Positions 7,376 to 16,903 are shown, numbered from the stretch's first letter. The stretch is DNA of 64,000 nt from Pseudomonas monsensis (GCF_014268495.2 NZ_CP077087.1:3723501-3787500); one strand, 5' to 3'. The notes: a model not told the origin generated them from the sequence alone. Translations and numbers: made by a program.

Positions 7376-8908
7376 CTACGTATCGGCAACCTGGACTTGG
7401 TCTCTACCATTCGATTTTGCACGGTACATCGCGGTATCGGCACGCCGAATGAAGGCGTCAAACGATTCTGATGGAATCCACGTCGCAACGCCGAAGCTAC
7501 ACGTTGCCTGTCCAATTTCATCAAAGGGTTGGGTGCTGATCAGCGCTCGAAGCTTTTCTGCCAGCAGCCTTGTATCGTTCAGTTCGGTATCCGGGCAGAT
7601 CAATGCGAACTCTTCTCCGCCGGTTCTGCACAGCAGATCGGTTTTGCGTGTTGCCGAACGTATTCGTGTGCACAACGTCTTCAGAACGTCATCCCCACAC
7701 TGATGGCCCCAGCGGTCGTTGATGTGTTTGAAGTGGTCGACGTCAAACATGATCAGCGACAGAGGGCGGTATTGCGCGTTAGCCTCGATGAGCAGGCGCT
7801 CCATCAACTCTTCGAAGTATCGGCGGTTATAGACTCCGGTCAGGTGATCGGTAATGTTCAACAGACGCAAGTCTTGCGTGCGTTCATCTACCAGCGAGAG
7901 CGCGCGGGCGCGCTGCGTAATCAGCAAGTACACCATCAAGGTCAGCAGCAGCGTCAACCCTGCTCCGAACACGATAATCAGGCTGATGGACAGTGCGTAA
8001 CTATTGGCGACCAGAAAGGTTGAGCTCGGCCTGAACTGGATCAAGTAATTCTGGTCGGCTACTTTCAGCAGCCGTTGCTCGTACAGCGCTGAAGGAGCAG
8101 CAGGAGCCGAACTCTGATAAATGGTTTCCCCTTGATGCTGCGTGTCGATCAATGAAAGCGTCACGTTCAGTCGCTGCAGACTTGGTAATGGAATGCCTTG
8201 TTCCATCAAAGAAGCCAGGCGTACGGTGGAGACAACGAACCCCTGCAAATCATCATCGTTCGATGGCGCCTCAGGGGACTCGCGGAAGACAGGTGCGACA
8301 AAGAAAATCCCCGACTGGCCGTTGGTCATTTTCAACGGTTCCGACACCACTATTTGACGTGTTTCGCGTGCCTTGCTCATCAAGGCCTGGCGCCCCGGGC
8401 GCGAGAGAACATCCATGCCGGGGATGATCTTTACGTCATCGCGCTTCAATAGGTAGAGCAATATCCAGTGTTCCGGCCGGCTGGTGAGGGGAACTCGTTC
8501 GCCGTTCACGGGGTTGATTTCATGATATGAAAAATCACTGGTGCCGTTGAGAAGTGCCTTGGCGCGAAATGCCGGGAGATCTTTCTCGAGAACCCTGGGG
8601 ACCCAGCTACAGGCTTCATCCTCTTCCACCAGAGGCGTAACGAAGCCCATAAACTCCTTTTCAGTGACATCGTCGGCGTTGATAAAGAAACGCCTCACAA
8701 CGTCCAGTTTCAAGACCTGAGTATTAAAGCGTCTTTGCAGGCGACTGAATCTTTCGTCGACCTCCAGTTGAAAAGCAACGCTGACGGTACGCTGCTCTGA
8801 CCCTACGAACAGAACCAGTACCAGGAACGTGACGGCCACCCCAGCCAGGCACACCAAAGCGCAAAGGGCCACGTCGGATGCTTTGAGTGCGTTCTGACGA
8901 GTAGACAT
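7376..8908 (-). CDS. CHASE-domain diguanylate cyclase
   Basis: A 510-residue membrane sensor cyclase expected to make cyclic di-GMP. It has an N-terminal transmembrane helix (about residues 13-38), a periplasmic CHASE-type sensor domain (about 60-250), a second transmembrane helix (about 305-330) and a GGDEF domain (about 355-505) with the active-site variant GGEEF (RTGGEEFALI). The N-terminal lobe FDVDHFKHINDRWGHQCGDD is intact, so it is likely catalytic. I see no clear RxxD inhibitory site before the GGEEF motif. I chose ATG at 8908 because aaggaacacccgatc precedes it; ATG at 8929 is an alternative. Confidence 0.88.
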   Translation of the reverse strand: MSTRQNALKASDVALCALVCLAGVAVTFLVLVLFVGSEQRTVSVAFQLEVDERFSRLQRRFNTQVLKLDVVRRFFINADDVTEKEFMGFVTPLVEEDEACSWVPRVLEKDLPAFRAKALLNGTSDFSYHEINPVNGERVPLTSRPEHWILLYLLKRDDVKIIPGMDVLSRPGRQALMSKARETRQIVVSEPLKMTNGQSGIFFVAPVFRESPEAPSNDDDLQGFVVSTVRLASLMEQGIPLPSLQRLNVTLSLIDTQHQGETIYQSSAPAAPSALYEQRLLKVADQNYLIQFRPSSTFLVANSYALSISLIIVFGAGLTLLLTLMVYLLITQRARALSLVDERTQDLRLLNITDHLTGVYNRRYFEELMERLLIEANAQYRPLSLIMFDVDHFKHINDRWGHQCGDDVLKTLCTRIRSATRKTDLLCRTGGEEFALICPDTELNDTRLLAEKLRALISTQPFDEIGQATCSFGVATWIPSESFDAFIRRADTAMYRAKSNGRDQVQVADT

Positions 8909-9162
8909 GATCGGGTGTTCCTTGCTCATCGCCAAAAACAGTGTGCAGTGACCTGGAGTACTTTTGGAGTATCGGCACGCTTGTCGTTATCTTTATGAAT
9001 CAGGCGTTAGAGCAAGGGATTTATGACCGGCAGGTATGGGCCAGCCAGGGTGGCAGCGCTCAGGCGAGACCAGACTGGCGCATGGCGAAGCCGTGCAACA
9101 CGCTGTTCTGGATCTCGCTCGACAGGCTGTTATCGTCCGATTTCAGCCCTTCTTGCACGCTA

Positions 9163-9822
9163 TTACATCGGTCCGCCATTACGCGCAGTGATCGCAACGG
9201 TGGTTGGCGAATCAGCAAGTGACACGAAGCGTCGCGTTGCGCCATCGAGCGCGTCGATGCACCCCGCCTCAATGTCGTAGACCCAACCGTGCAGATTCAT
9301 GCGCCCCTGCTCCAGCGCGAGAGCCACCGATGGATGCGTACGCAGGTTCGCCAGTTGCGCGATCACGTTTTCGCGAACGAGCCCATCAAGCTTCGCGCGG
9401 GGTGTGTCGAACTCATGCGCCGCGTTAATCGCTTTCGCGGCGTCCGAGTGGCGTAACCAGTTAGCGACCGCCGGAAGATGATCCAGACACGTGCAGCGTG
9501 AAATCGCGCCCATCGCTCCACAGTCGGAGTGGCCACAGATTACGATGTCTTGTACCCCGAGCACGGCGACCGCATATTCAACGGTGGCCGAGACACCGCC
9601 AGGTTCGGGACCATACGACGGCACGATGTTGCCGGCGTTGCGAATGACGAATAATTCGCCCGGTTCGCGCTGCGTAAGGAGTTCGGGCACAACACGACTG
9701 TCCGAGCAGGTGACGAACAACACCTTCGGATTTTGTGCCGTCGCGAGCTGCTTGAAAAGCTCGACGCGTTGCGGATAAACCTCGCGCTGAAAGCGCAGAA
9801 AGCCGTCAATAATGTCACGCAT
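9163..9822 (-). CDS. cynT: Beta-class carbonic anhydrase (CynT-like)
   Basis: A 219-residue beta-carbonic anhydrase interconverting CO2 and bicarbonate in the cytoplasm. Zinc ligands and dyad are seen in CSDSRVVPE and CGHSDCGAM. The N-terminus MRDIIDGFLRFQREVYPQR, the length and long internal stretches match my memory of E. coli CynT, which supplies bicarbonate to cyanase. The start at 9822 follows tctggaggactcc. No cynS or cynX gene accompanies it, so a role in cyanate breakdown is not supported by context. Confidence 0.88.
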   Translation of the reverse strand: MRDIIDGFLRFQREVYPQRVELFKQLATAQNPKVLFVTCSDSRVVPELLTQREPGELFVIRNAGNIVPSYGPEPGGVSATVEYAVAVLGVQDIVICGHSDCGAMGAISRCTCLDHLPAVANWLRHSDAAKAINAAHEFDTPRAKLDGLVRENVIAQLANLRTHPSVALALEQGRMNLHGWVYDIEAGCIDALDGATRRFVSLADSPTTVAITARNGGPM

Positions 9823-9993
9823 GGAGTCCTCCAGAACCAAATGCCGAATACCGGCACGAGCACTTGATATGCCATCGCACCGCTGTGGTCGTCATTATTG
9901 CAGACGTTGCTCGCAATGGCTGTACTGGAACAACGATGTCATTCGGATCGCCAACGGCGCGGCTGGTGTCCATAGCACCCAGGCAGCCGCCGG

Positions 9994-10449
9994 CTAAAGC
10001 GTTTTGGAATCGGCTGGAATGGGCGTAGGTATTTGCCAGGAAGGCTTGTTGCCGTCCTGACTGTCGAAAGTGCGGCGCGCTTTGCGGAAGTCATCGACAT
10101 TCTCGACGACCCAGGTCCAGATGGGTGACATACGCACCAACAGCTCCATGCCCAGCGGCGTCAGCGCGTACTCGACACGCGGCGGAATCTCATCGAACTC
10201 GCACCGACTCAGCAAACCATCGCGCTCCAGGGCGCGCAGTGTCTTGGTCAGCATTCGCTGGGTCACACCGGTCATCTGCCTTTTTATCTCGGCATGGCGC
10301 ATCGTCCCGTAAACACCCAAGGCATGCAGGATGCCCAATGACCATCGGCTACCGGCGTGAGTCAGGACTTCCCGCCTGACGCCATCATCATCTTCTCTAA
10401 GCGTTTGGCAGATAGTTTGCGCCTGGCTCAGAACGTCTTGATCGGTCAT
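9994..10449 (-). CDS. HxlR-type winged-helix regulator
   Basis: A 151-residue HxlR-family transcription regulator. The winged helix (about residues 33-115) shows SRWSLGILHALGVYGTMRHA, GVTQRMLTKTLRALERDGL and PRVEYALTPLG, all typical. The ATG at 10449 is preceded by aggggtag; six further in-frame upstream codons are less likely. It is divergent from the NmrA-like reductase gene at 10546 with under 100 bases between, the usual layout for an HxlR regulator and its target. Confidence 0.88.
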   Translation of the reverse strand: MTDQDVLSQAQTICQTLREDDDGVRREVLTHAGSRWSLGILHALGVYGTMRHAEIKRQMTGVTQRMLTKTLRALERDGLLSRCEFDEIPPRVEYALTPLGMELLVRMSPIWTWVVENVDDFRKARRTFDSQDGNKPSWQIPTPIPADSKTL

Positions 10450-10545
10450 TTCTACCCCTGGTATCACACGTGTGCCTTCTTACGAGCGTTGCCCAATAGT
10501 GCAAGCATTGGCTGATCTTACAGGCAACCGGTTTCAGGAGACATC

Positions 10546-11487
10546 ATGACCGAAGTGACCCCGCAATCCCCCCAATCAATTCTCGTCCTAGGTGCCGGCG
10601 AACTTGGCCTCGCGGTTCTGCGCAATCTTGCGCAGGTGGCAAAACGTGCGCCCGGTTCCAGAATCAGCGTTCTGCTCAGGGACGCCACGATCAACACGCA
10701 GATACCGGAGAAGAAAGCAGAAATCGCTGAATTGCGCAGTCTGGACATCCAAATGGTTGCCGCAGACCTGGTCAACGATTCGATCGATCAACTGGCTGAG
10801 GTCTTCGCTCGATTCGATACCGTCATCGGCTGTGCAGGCATGGTCGCCGGTCGCGAAACACCCATGAAGCTGGCCACAGCAGCGCTCAAGTCGGGCGTCA
10901 AGCGCTACTTTCCCTGGCAATTTGGCGTCGACTTTGAGGTGATCGGGCGCGGCAGTCCCCAGGATCTGTTCGATGCCCAGCTCGATGTGCGCGAGTTGCT
11001 GCGCGCTCAGGATAAAACCGAATGGGTCATCATCTCGACAGGTATGTTCACCAGCTTTCTGTTCGAGCCGGTGTTTGAGGTGGTGGACTTCGAAAACGAC
11101 ACAGTCAACGCCCTGGGCAGCCTTGATACCCGCGTGACGCTCACCACACCGCAAGACATTGGTACCTTGACAGCAGAAATCGTCTTCTTCGAGCCTCGCC
11201 TGCGCAATCAAATTGTCTACCTGGCTGGCGACACCGTGACCTATGGGCAGGTGGCGGACATCCTCGAACGCGTGCTGGGACGGCCCTTCAAACGTAACGT
11301 CTGGACGGTTGCGCACCTGATCCAAGAGTTGGAAAAAGACCCCACCCATCACATCAAAAAGTACCGTGCAGTGTTCGCACAAGGCAGAGGCGTGGCCTGG
11401 CCCAAGGCAGGCACGTTCAACGAGCAGCAATCCATTCAAGTCACCACTGCCGAGCAGTGGGCGCGAGAAAACCTCGCAGACATCTGA
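10546..11487 (+). CDS. NmrA-like / aromatic alcohol reductase family oxidoreductase
   Basis: A 313-residue atypical short-chain dehydrogenase of the NmrA/isoflavone-reductase type. The Rossmann NAD(P)-binding motif is ILVLGAGELGLAVL (residues 10-23), followed by the substrate-domain pattern GVKRYFPWQFGVDF and YLAGDTVTYGQVADIL. The start follows ttcaggagacatc. It could reduce an aromatic or quinone-like substrate or act as a redox sensor; sequence alone does not decide. Paired divergently with the HxlR gene, its likely regulator. Confidence 0.82.
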   Translation: MTEVTPQSPQSILVLGAGELGLAVLRNLAQVAKRAPGSRISVLLRDATINTQIPEKKAEIAELRSLDIQMVAADLVNDSIDQLAEVFARFDTVIGCAGMVAGRETPMKLATAALKSGVKRYFPWQFGVDFEVIGRGSPQDLFDAQLDVRELLRAQDKTEWVIISTGMFTSFLFEPVFEVVDFENDTVNALGSLDTRVTLTTPQDIGTLTAEIVFFEPRLRNQIVYLAGDTVTYGQVADILERVLGRPFKRNVWTVAHLIQELEKDPTHHIKKYRAVFAQGRGVAWPKAGTFNEQQSIQVTTAEQWARENLADI

Positions 11488-11667
11488 ATGCGAAGAGCAG
11501 GATGGACCAAGCCCCGTCCTTAACGAGGACTTTTGTTCTCGTTAACGACGATGGAGGCAATCAGAAACCATTCAAGTGAACGAATCCGTTTTGTCTGGAA
11601 TCAAACGGGCAGTTTCAAAGGCGTTTAGCAGCTGCCAGTTCGATCATTCATTACCGGAGAAAAATGC

Positions 11668-12207
11668 ATGCCTCTCAGTGACACTATTCACAGAGCGTTG
11701 CTAAGCGCGGAGGAACGCGCCTCTATCGCTGAAATTGAAGCCACGACCAATATTCTGCAGCTCGTCACACGGATGACCGGAACGCGCTTCGCAGCGATCG
11801 CAAAATTCACGGAGACGGAATGGATTGTCTGTTCCGCGTACGATCCGATCGAGCTTGGGATCAACACCGGCGACACACTGGAACTCGAGACCACCCTTTG
11901 CAGTGAGTTTCGAAGAGATCCCCAAGTGCTTTTCGTGCCGGAGATAAGTCGAGACGGCAGGTTTTCGACACGTCCTGTGGTAAAGCAATACCTGATTGAA
12001 AGCTACGCAGGTGCGCCTGTTTTCCTGCCCGATGGACAACTTTGGGGCGCGCTGTGTGCATTGGATTCCAGGGCAGTGATATTCGACGACCCGGACCTGG
12101 CGGACACGCTAGGCCTGTTCGCGAGGCTGATCGGCTGCATCTTTTACTCGAACTTGACCGAGGCCGGCAGCGGCTACAGCAAGAACGGTTCAGTTGCCAC
12201 GGAATAA
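11668..12207 (+). CDS. Stand-alone GAF domain protein
   Basis: A 179-residue soluble protein made of one GAF domain (about residues 20-165), ending in VFLPDGQLWGALCALDSRAV, which is typical of GAF domains in phytochrome-like kinases. No output domain is attached. The ATG at 11668 overlaps atgcatg; the ATG four bases earlier gives only a short frame. A strong hairpin terminator follows. The ligand and partner are unknown; a decoy or adaptor for a sensor kinase is only a guess. Confidence 0.75.
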   Translation: MPLSDTIHRALLSAEERASIAEIEATTNILQLVTRMTGTRFAAIAKFTETEWIVCSAYDPIELGINTGDTLELETTLCSEFRRDPQVLFVPEISRDGRFSTRPVVKQYLIESYAGAPVFLPDGQLWGALCALDSRAVIFDDPDLADTLGLFARLIGCIFYSNLTEAGSGYSKNGSVATE

Positions 12208-12212
12208 CAACG

Positions 12213-12246
12213 ACACAGCCCTGAGGATTCAGGGCTGTGTCTTTTC
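12213..12246 (+). terminator. Rho-independent terminator after the GAF gene
   Basis: Arms acacagccctga (12213-12224) and tcagggctgtgt (12229-12240) form a perfect 12-bp stem with a ggat loop followed by cttttc. It separates the convergent GAF and TonB-receptor genes and may serve both. Confidence 0.8.
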
Positions 12247-12275
12247 TGGCATGTGAGATTCGTGCCCGCCCCCTT

Positions 12276-14402
12276 CTACAAGGTGTAGGAAATACCGACC
12301 TGCACGGTTCGCGGTGCGCCTGGATAAGCGTAGACGTTGCCGAATGCGCCTTCTTCATAATCGCGATCGAACAGGTTTTTCAGGTCAAGATTGAGTCGCA
12401 CCTTGTCATTGACCTTGTAGAAGCCGAGCAGGTCGACAACGGTGTAACTGCCCATCGAAAACGCGGTGTTAGCGGTTTGGCCGGCGCGCTCGTCGACGTA
12501 CTTGAGGCCGGTGCCCAGGCCCAAGCCCTTGAGCGCGCCGTCCTGGAACTCATACATATTCAGCAGGCTGAAGCTGTTTTTCGGGATGTTCAGCAGGCGC
12601 GTGCCAGAGCGCAATACGTTGTCCTTGGTCACTTGCGCATCGACATAGGCGTAGCCGCCAATCACCCGCCATTCGGGGGTCAGGTTGCCAGCGACGTTGA
12701 GGTCGAAACCACGGCTGCGCACCTCACCGGCTGCAACGCTGAAGGTCGAGTCCACCGGGTCGGTGGTCAACACGTTACGTTTGTCGATCTGATAGACCGC
12801 CGCGTCGACACTCAACTGCTGATCCAGTGCTTCCCACTTGATCCCCATTTCGTAGGACTTGCCCTTCTCCGGCGCGAACCCGCCGCCCTGGCGACTGGCG
12901 CCGGTGTTCGGTTTGAAGGAGCGCGCGGTGTCGGCATAGACCGCCAACGTCTCGGTCAAGTCGTAGGTCACGCCGATGCGCGGAGTCACCGCATTGTCAC
13001 TCGCCTGCCAACTCTTGCCGCCGGGCACATAGGTTTCGTAGTCATGTTCAAAGCGCTCGAAACGCGCGCCGGCCAGCACTTTCAATTTGTCGGTCAATGC
13101 CACCTGATCCTGCACGAACGCGGCATACGTCTTGAGGTTTTCCTTGTCGTGAGTCGGCGTACGGGTGAGTGCCGGACGCGGCTGGCCGTACACTGGATCG
13201 AAGATGTCGATCGGGTACGCACCGACAGCGCCGCTGGAGCGTTGAATGATCGACTTGTAGTCGTAATCCTCATACTCGATACCGGTGAGCAACGTGTGCT
13301 GCAAGCCAGCGGTATCGAAGTGCCCGGTCAGGTTGAGCTGGGTATCCTTGTCGGTCCACTCCAGCTTGCGATAGTTGAAGTTGCGCCCCAGGGTGCGGCC
13401 GTCATCGGCTATACCGTTGGCCTCGATTGCGTTGCCCTTGAGCGAACCATCGAGCCACTGGAAACCGCCACCCAGGGTCCAGTCATCGTTGAGCATGTGC
13501 TCGAAACGCAGTTGCGCCATGTTGTTATCGTTATGCAGTTTGCCGACGTCTTTTTCGCCGAAAAAACTGTCGCGAGAGGCCGTACCGATCTGCTTCGCAT
13601 AGCGGGTAACGCCGCGATCCAGCGGCGCGTTGTTTCGCATGAAATCGCCTTCGAAAATCAGCCTGGTCGCGTCGGTCGCCTGCCAGGTGAGCACCGGCGT
13701 GATGCCGTAGCGCTCGGTTTCGACGTGATCGCGGAAGGTGTCGCCGCCCTCGCCCACGACGTTGAGTCGATAGGCCAGGCGCCCTTCTTCGTCGAGCGGA
13801 CCGGAAGCGTCCAGCGTGCCGCGCTTCATGCCTTGATCGTTGAGTTGGCTGCCCAGGGTGACGGTGCGCTCGGGCAACGGCTGTTTGGAAACCACATTGA
13901 AGGTGCCGCCAGGATCACCCCGACCGTAGAGCATGGTGGCCGGGCCGCGGAGCACTTCGAGGCGTTCGATTGTGTTGGCATCCGGCATGTTCGGGTAGCC
14001 GCGGTTGATCGGGAAACCGTTTCGATAGAACTCGCCGCTGGTGAAGCCACGCACGGTAAACGTGGTCAGGCCCTGGCCACCAAAATTGTTCGCCCGCCCC
14101 ACGCCCCCGGCGTAGTCCAGCGCGTCCTGCAACCGGGTGGCGCCCAGATCCTCGACCGCATCCCTGGAAACCACACTGATCGATTGCGGGGTTTCGTGAA
14201 TCGACGTGTCGGTACGCGTGGCGCTGGCCGAGCGCGTCGCCCGATAACCCTGCACCGGGCCGTCCGCCCTTTCGTAATTCGCCGTACCGATCACATCGGT
14301 TGCGTCCAGCTCGAGCGTTGAGGGTGACGCCCCCGTTTGTTCAGCCCATGAGGCAGACGACAAGGCTTGCAGCACACAAATGGAAAGCAGGGTTCGACGC
14401 AT
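12276..14402 (-). CDS. TonB-dependent siderophore receptor
   Basis: A 708-residue outer-membrane receptor importing a ferric siderophore with TonB energy. After a signal peptide (MRRTLLSICVLQALSSASWA) comes a plug domain (about residues 60-165: TPQSISVVSRDAVEDLGA, LEVLRGPATMLYGRGDPGG) and a 22-strand barrel. No N-terminal STN signalling domain is present and no sigma/anti-sigma pair is adjacent, so it is a plain importer. The last residues are SYTL rather than ending in Phe, which is a little unusual. The start at 14402 lacks a clear Shine-Dalgarno. An AT-rich stretch near 14483-14505 only loosely resembles a Fur box. Confidence 0.88.
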   Translation of the reverse strand: MRRTLLSICVLQALSSASWAEQTGASPSTLELDATDVIGTANYERADGPVQGYRATRSASATRTDTSIHETPQSISVVSRDAVEDLGATRLQDALDYAGGVGRANNFGGQGLTTFTVRGFTSGEFYRNGFPINRGYPNMPDANTIERLEVLRGPATMLYGRGDPGGTFNVVSKQPLPERTVTLGSQLNDQGMKRGTLDASGPLDEEGRLAYRLNVVGEGGDTFRDHVETERYGITPVLTWQATDATRLIFEGDFMRNNAPLDRGVTRYAKQIGTASRDSFFGEKDVGKLHNDNNMAQLRFEHMLNDDWTLGGGFQWLDGSLKGNAIEANGIADDGRTLGRNFNYRKLEWTDKDTQLNLTGHFDTAGLQHTLLTGIEYEDYDYKSIIQRSSGAVGAYPIDIFDPVYGQPRPALTRTPTHDKENLKTYAAFVQDQVALTDKLKVLAGARFERFEHDYETYVPGGKSWQASDNAVTPRIGVTYDLTETLAVYADTARSFKPNTGASRQGGGFAPEKGKSYEMGIKWEALDQQLSVDAAVYQIDKRNVLTTDPVDSTFSVAAGEVRSRGFDLNVAGNLTPEWRVIGGYAYVDAQVTKDNVLRSGTRLLNIPKNSFSLLNMYEFQDGALKGLGLGTGLKYVDERAGQTANTAFSMGSYTVVDLLGFYKVNDKVRLNLDLKNLFDRDYEEGAFGNVYAYPGAPRTVQVGISYTL

Positions 14403-14680
14403 GGAGAAGAAAACCTTTACGAATAGGCCAATGCAGGGAGTGAAACCGCCAAAAACACCCGCGCATGCTATACAAAACCATTCGCAATTAACACTTATTC
14501 CCATTCATGTTTTCTGGCGAATCATGAGCGTCGCAAGTCCTTTGGCGACGTTCGACTGACCGCTTTCAGCTGAAGTGAACATTCGTCTAATTTTTTTACT
14601 CTGCGTTGCATCCATTCCTGCCCCTGCTCCGTAAATTCAACACCCTCATTCGAAGGGTCGAAAAATCAAGGAGACGCATC

Positions 14681-15241
14681 ATGCACATGTTCATCAAACG
14701 CCTTGCTATCGCGTGCTTCACACTGTTGAGCCTGAGCGCCGGATTCAGCTCTGCCGCCGATACCGTGATGGTTGGCGGCGCTGCCATGTATCCGACGAAA
14801 ACCATCGTTGAAAACGCAGTCAACTCCAAGGATCACACGACGCTTGTTGCAGCGGTGAAAGCGGCCGGGCTGGTCGATACGCTTAATAGCAAAGGGCCGT
14901 TCACGGTCTTCGCCCCCACCAACGAGGCCTTCGCAAAACTGCCCGCCGGCACGGTCGATACGCTGGTCAAGCCAGAGCACAAGGCCGACCTGACAAAGAT
15001 CCTGACCTACCACGTCGTGGCCGGCACCTACACCGCCAGACAATTGATGAATGACGCGAAAATGCACGGCGGTAAAGTGATGCTGAAATCGGTCCAGGGA
15101 GAACCGCTGACCGTGATACTGCACGATGGCAAGTTGTGGGTGGAGGATGCCAAAGGTGGCAAGGCGGGCATTACCATTGCCGATGTCATGCAGTCCAATG
15201 GCGTGATTCACGTTATCGATACGGTACTGATGCCGAATTGA
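14681..15241 (+). CDS. Exported fasciclin (FAS1) domain protein
   Basis: A 186-residue secreted or periplasmic protein: signal peptide (about residues 1-25, ending SAGFSSAA) and one FAS1 domain with H1 motif GPFTVFAPTNEAFAKLP and H2 near GVIHVIDTVLMPN. FAS1 domains mediate adhesion or small-ligand binding. The start at 14681 follows tcaaggagacgcatc. It is divergent from the TonB receptor gene. A perfect 8-bp inverted repeat (15256-15279) lies just past the stop. Confidence 0.88.
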   Translation: MHMFIKRLAIACFTLLSLSAGFSSAADTVMVGGAAMYPTKTIVENAVNSKDHTTLVAAVKAAGLVDTLNSKGPFTVFAPTNEAFAKLPAGTVDTLVKPEHKADLTKILTYHVVAGTYTARQLMNDAKMHGGKVMLKSVQGEPLTVILHDGKLWVEDAKGGKAGITIADVMQSNGVIHVIDTVLMPN

Positions 15242-15255
15242 TAAGGCAGGCCTCG

Positions 15256-15279
15256 GCGGACGCGCTTCAGAGCGTCCGC
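15256..15279 (+). terminator. GC-rich hairpin after the fasciclin gene
   Basis: Arms gcggacgc and gcgtccgc flank gcttcaga; there is no T-run, so it may be a weak or factor-dependent terminator between convergent genes. Confidence 0.4.
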
Positions 15280-15355
15280 TATCGGCGGCTCAGCGCGTCG
15301 GGCGAACAACGCAAATGCCCACTGAGCGGCTTCTGGCAATGGTTGGCCCACACGC

Positions 15356-16054
15356 TCAAATCGAACGCTGATTCACCCGCGCCATCAACTGCTCAGCCGA
15401 CTCCTTGCGCTCCGAATAGCGATCAACCAGAAACGCTTGTTGGTCACGCAGCAGCACGGTGAACTTCACCAGTTCTTCCATCACATCGACGACGCGGTCG
15501 TAGAACGGCGAGGCTTTCATCCGCCCGGCGTCGTTGAACTCCATGTACGCTTTTGGCACCGAGGACTGGTTGGGGATGGTGAACATGCGCATCCACCGCC
15601 CCAGCACCCGCAGTTGGTTGACCACGTTGAACGACTGCGAACCACCGCACACCTGCATCACCGCCAGGGTCTTGCCCTGGGTCGGACGTACCGCGCCGAG
15701 TTCCAGCGGGATCCAGTCGATCTGCGCTTTGAACACTGCCGACATCGCGCCATGACGTTCCGGCGAGCACCAGACCTGACCTTCCGACCACAGCACCAGA
15801 TCGCGCAGCTCCTGCACCTTGGGGTGATCGAGGGGCGCATCGTCCGGCAGAGGCAGACCGGACGGGTTGAAGATGCGTGTTTCGGCACCGAAGTGCTCCA
15901 GCAAGCGTGCGGCCTCCTCCACCAACAAACGACTGAACGAGCGTTCGCGGGTCGAGCCGTACAGCAACAGGATGCGCGGCTTGTGCCCTTCGGTCAGCGC
16001 TGGGCCGGGTTCTTCAAACAGGGTGGGATCGAGGTTGGGCAGGTGTTCGGACAT
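15356..16054 (-). CDS. arsH: Arsenical resistance flavoprotein ArsH
   Basis: A 232-residue FMN-dependent NADPH reductase that oxidises organic trivalent arsenicals. The flavodoxin-like phosphate-binding sequence is ILLLYGSTRERSFSRLL; WCSPERHGAMSAVFKAQIDW and GGSQSFNVVNQLRVLGRWM are highly typical of ArsH. A strong ribosome binding site (taaggaggattt) sits before ATG, only 9 bases after the arsC stop, so it is the third gene of an arsR-arsC-arsH operon. Confidence 0.93.
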   Translation of the reverse strand: MSEHLPNLDPTLFEEPGPALTEGHKPRILLLYGSTRERSFSRLLVEEAARLLEHFGAETRIFNPSGLPLPDDAPLDHPKVQELRDLVLWSEGQVWCSPERHGAMSAVFKAQIDWIPLELGAVRPTQGKTLAVMQVCGGSQSFNVVNQLRVLGRWMRMFTIPNQSSVPKAYMEFNDAGRMKASPFYDRVVDVMEELVKFTVLLRDQQAFLVDRYSERKESAEQLMARVNQRSI

Positions 16055-16063
16055 AAATCCTCC

Positions 16064-16534
16064 TTAAAGCACGCCGATTCGGTCGAGCGCGGTTTTCAGT
16101 TCATCACGGCTGAGGCTGTCGAACGGCAGATCAAGAAAGGCCTGGCAGCGCTGCTGGATGTGCGCCAACGTGGCGCGGAAGGCGGCGTCAATCGCCGCTT
16201 CGTCACCCGTCACTTCAGAGGGATCTTCCAGCCCCCAATGGGCTTTCAACGCCGGTCCGAAATACACCGGACAGGTTTCCCCGGCGGCTTTGTCGCAGAC
16301 GGTGATGACGATGTCCGGCGGATTGCCTTCGAAGGCGTCATTGCCTTTGCTGTGCAAACCGGCAATCGAAATACCGGCCTGCTGCAACGTGGTCAGGCTG
16401 CGCGGCAACACCTGGCCTTTAGGGAAACTGCCGGCACTGACCGCTTCGAATCCCACCGGGGCCAGGTGATTGAACAGGGCTTCTGAGAGGATGCTGCGGC
16501 AGCTGTTGGCCGTGCACATGAACAGGACTCGCAT
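16064..16534 (-). CDS. arsC: Arsenate reductase, low-molecular-weight phosphatase type
   Basis: A 156-residue arsenate reductase of the thioredoxin/phosphatase-like family. The P-loop CTANSCRS (residues 7-14) holds the nucleophilic Cys, and further Cys residues lie in TVCDKAAGETCPVYFG (about residues 78-93), fitting the three-cysteine redox relay. It reduces arsenate to arsenite in the cytoplasm. ATG is preceded by cggagtgacccc, 21 bases after arsR. Normally an arsenite efflux gene accompanies it; none is present here. Confidence 0.92.
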   Translation of the reverse strand: MRVLFMCTANSCRSILSEALFNHLAPVGFEAVSAGSFPKGQVLPRSLTTLQQAGISIAGLHSKGNDAFEGNPPDIVITVCDKAAGETCPVYFGPALKAHWGLEDPSEVTGDEAAIDAAFRATLAHIQQRCQAFLDLPFDSLSRDELKTALDRIGVL

Positions 16535-16555
16535 GGGGTCACTCCGAGGGAAGAT

Positions 16556-16903
16556 TCAGCAGCAGGCGGTTTCGCGAACCGGTCGGCCATCCATATTCTG
16601 CAGGCGGGTGGCGTTGCCCTTGAGCCAATCGGCGTTGGCCTGGGCCGTCACTTGCAGAATGTCGTGAACCCAGGCCGGCAGATCCGGATTGAGGCGGTAA
16701 TACACCCACTGGCCCTGACGCCGATCGAGCAACAGACCATTGCTGCGCAGCTGCGCCAGGTGACGGCTGATTTTTGGCTGGCTGTCGTCGAGGGCGCACA
16801 TCAACTCACAGACACATAACTCGCCCTGATCGGCAATCAGCAGGGTCGCGCGGACGCGGGTTTCGTCGGCCAGGCTCTTGAAGACTTCAGGGGGGGTGAT
16901 CAT
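16556..16903 (-). CDS. arsR: Arsenic-responsive repressor ArsR
   Basis: A 115-residue ArsR/SmtB repressor. The sensing motif ELCVCELM (Cys pair about residues 30-32) lies at the recognition-helix region, followed by DDSQPKISRHLAQLRSNGLL and the wing RRQGQWVYYRL. A C-terminal CC pair ends the protein. I chose ATG at 16903; the longer in-frame start would place the operator palindrome inside the gene. It autoregulates the arsRCH operon by family precedent. Confidence 0.92.
   Translation of the reverse strand: MITPPEVFKSLADETRVRATLLIADQGELCVCELMCALDDSQPKISRHLAQLRSNGLLLDRRQGQWVYYRLNPDLPAWVHDILQVTAQANADWLKGNATRLQNMDGRPVRETACC

Noticed and set aside
9060..9162. Small frame after cynT (39 codons)
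   Set aside because: It overlaps the cynT end, has no ribosome binding site and no recognisable pattern.
12237..14321. Long open frame opposite the TonB-dependent receptor
   Set aside because: It mirrors the codon structure of the receptor gene on the other strand; no family pattern or start signal.
14483..14505. Fur box upstream of the TonB receptor
   Set aside because: The AT-rich stretch matches the consensus too poorly to list as a site.
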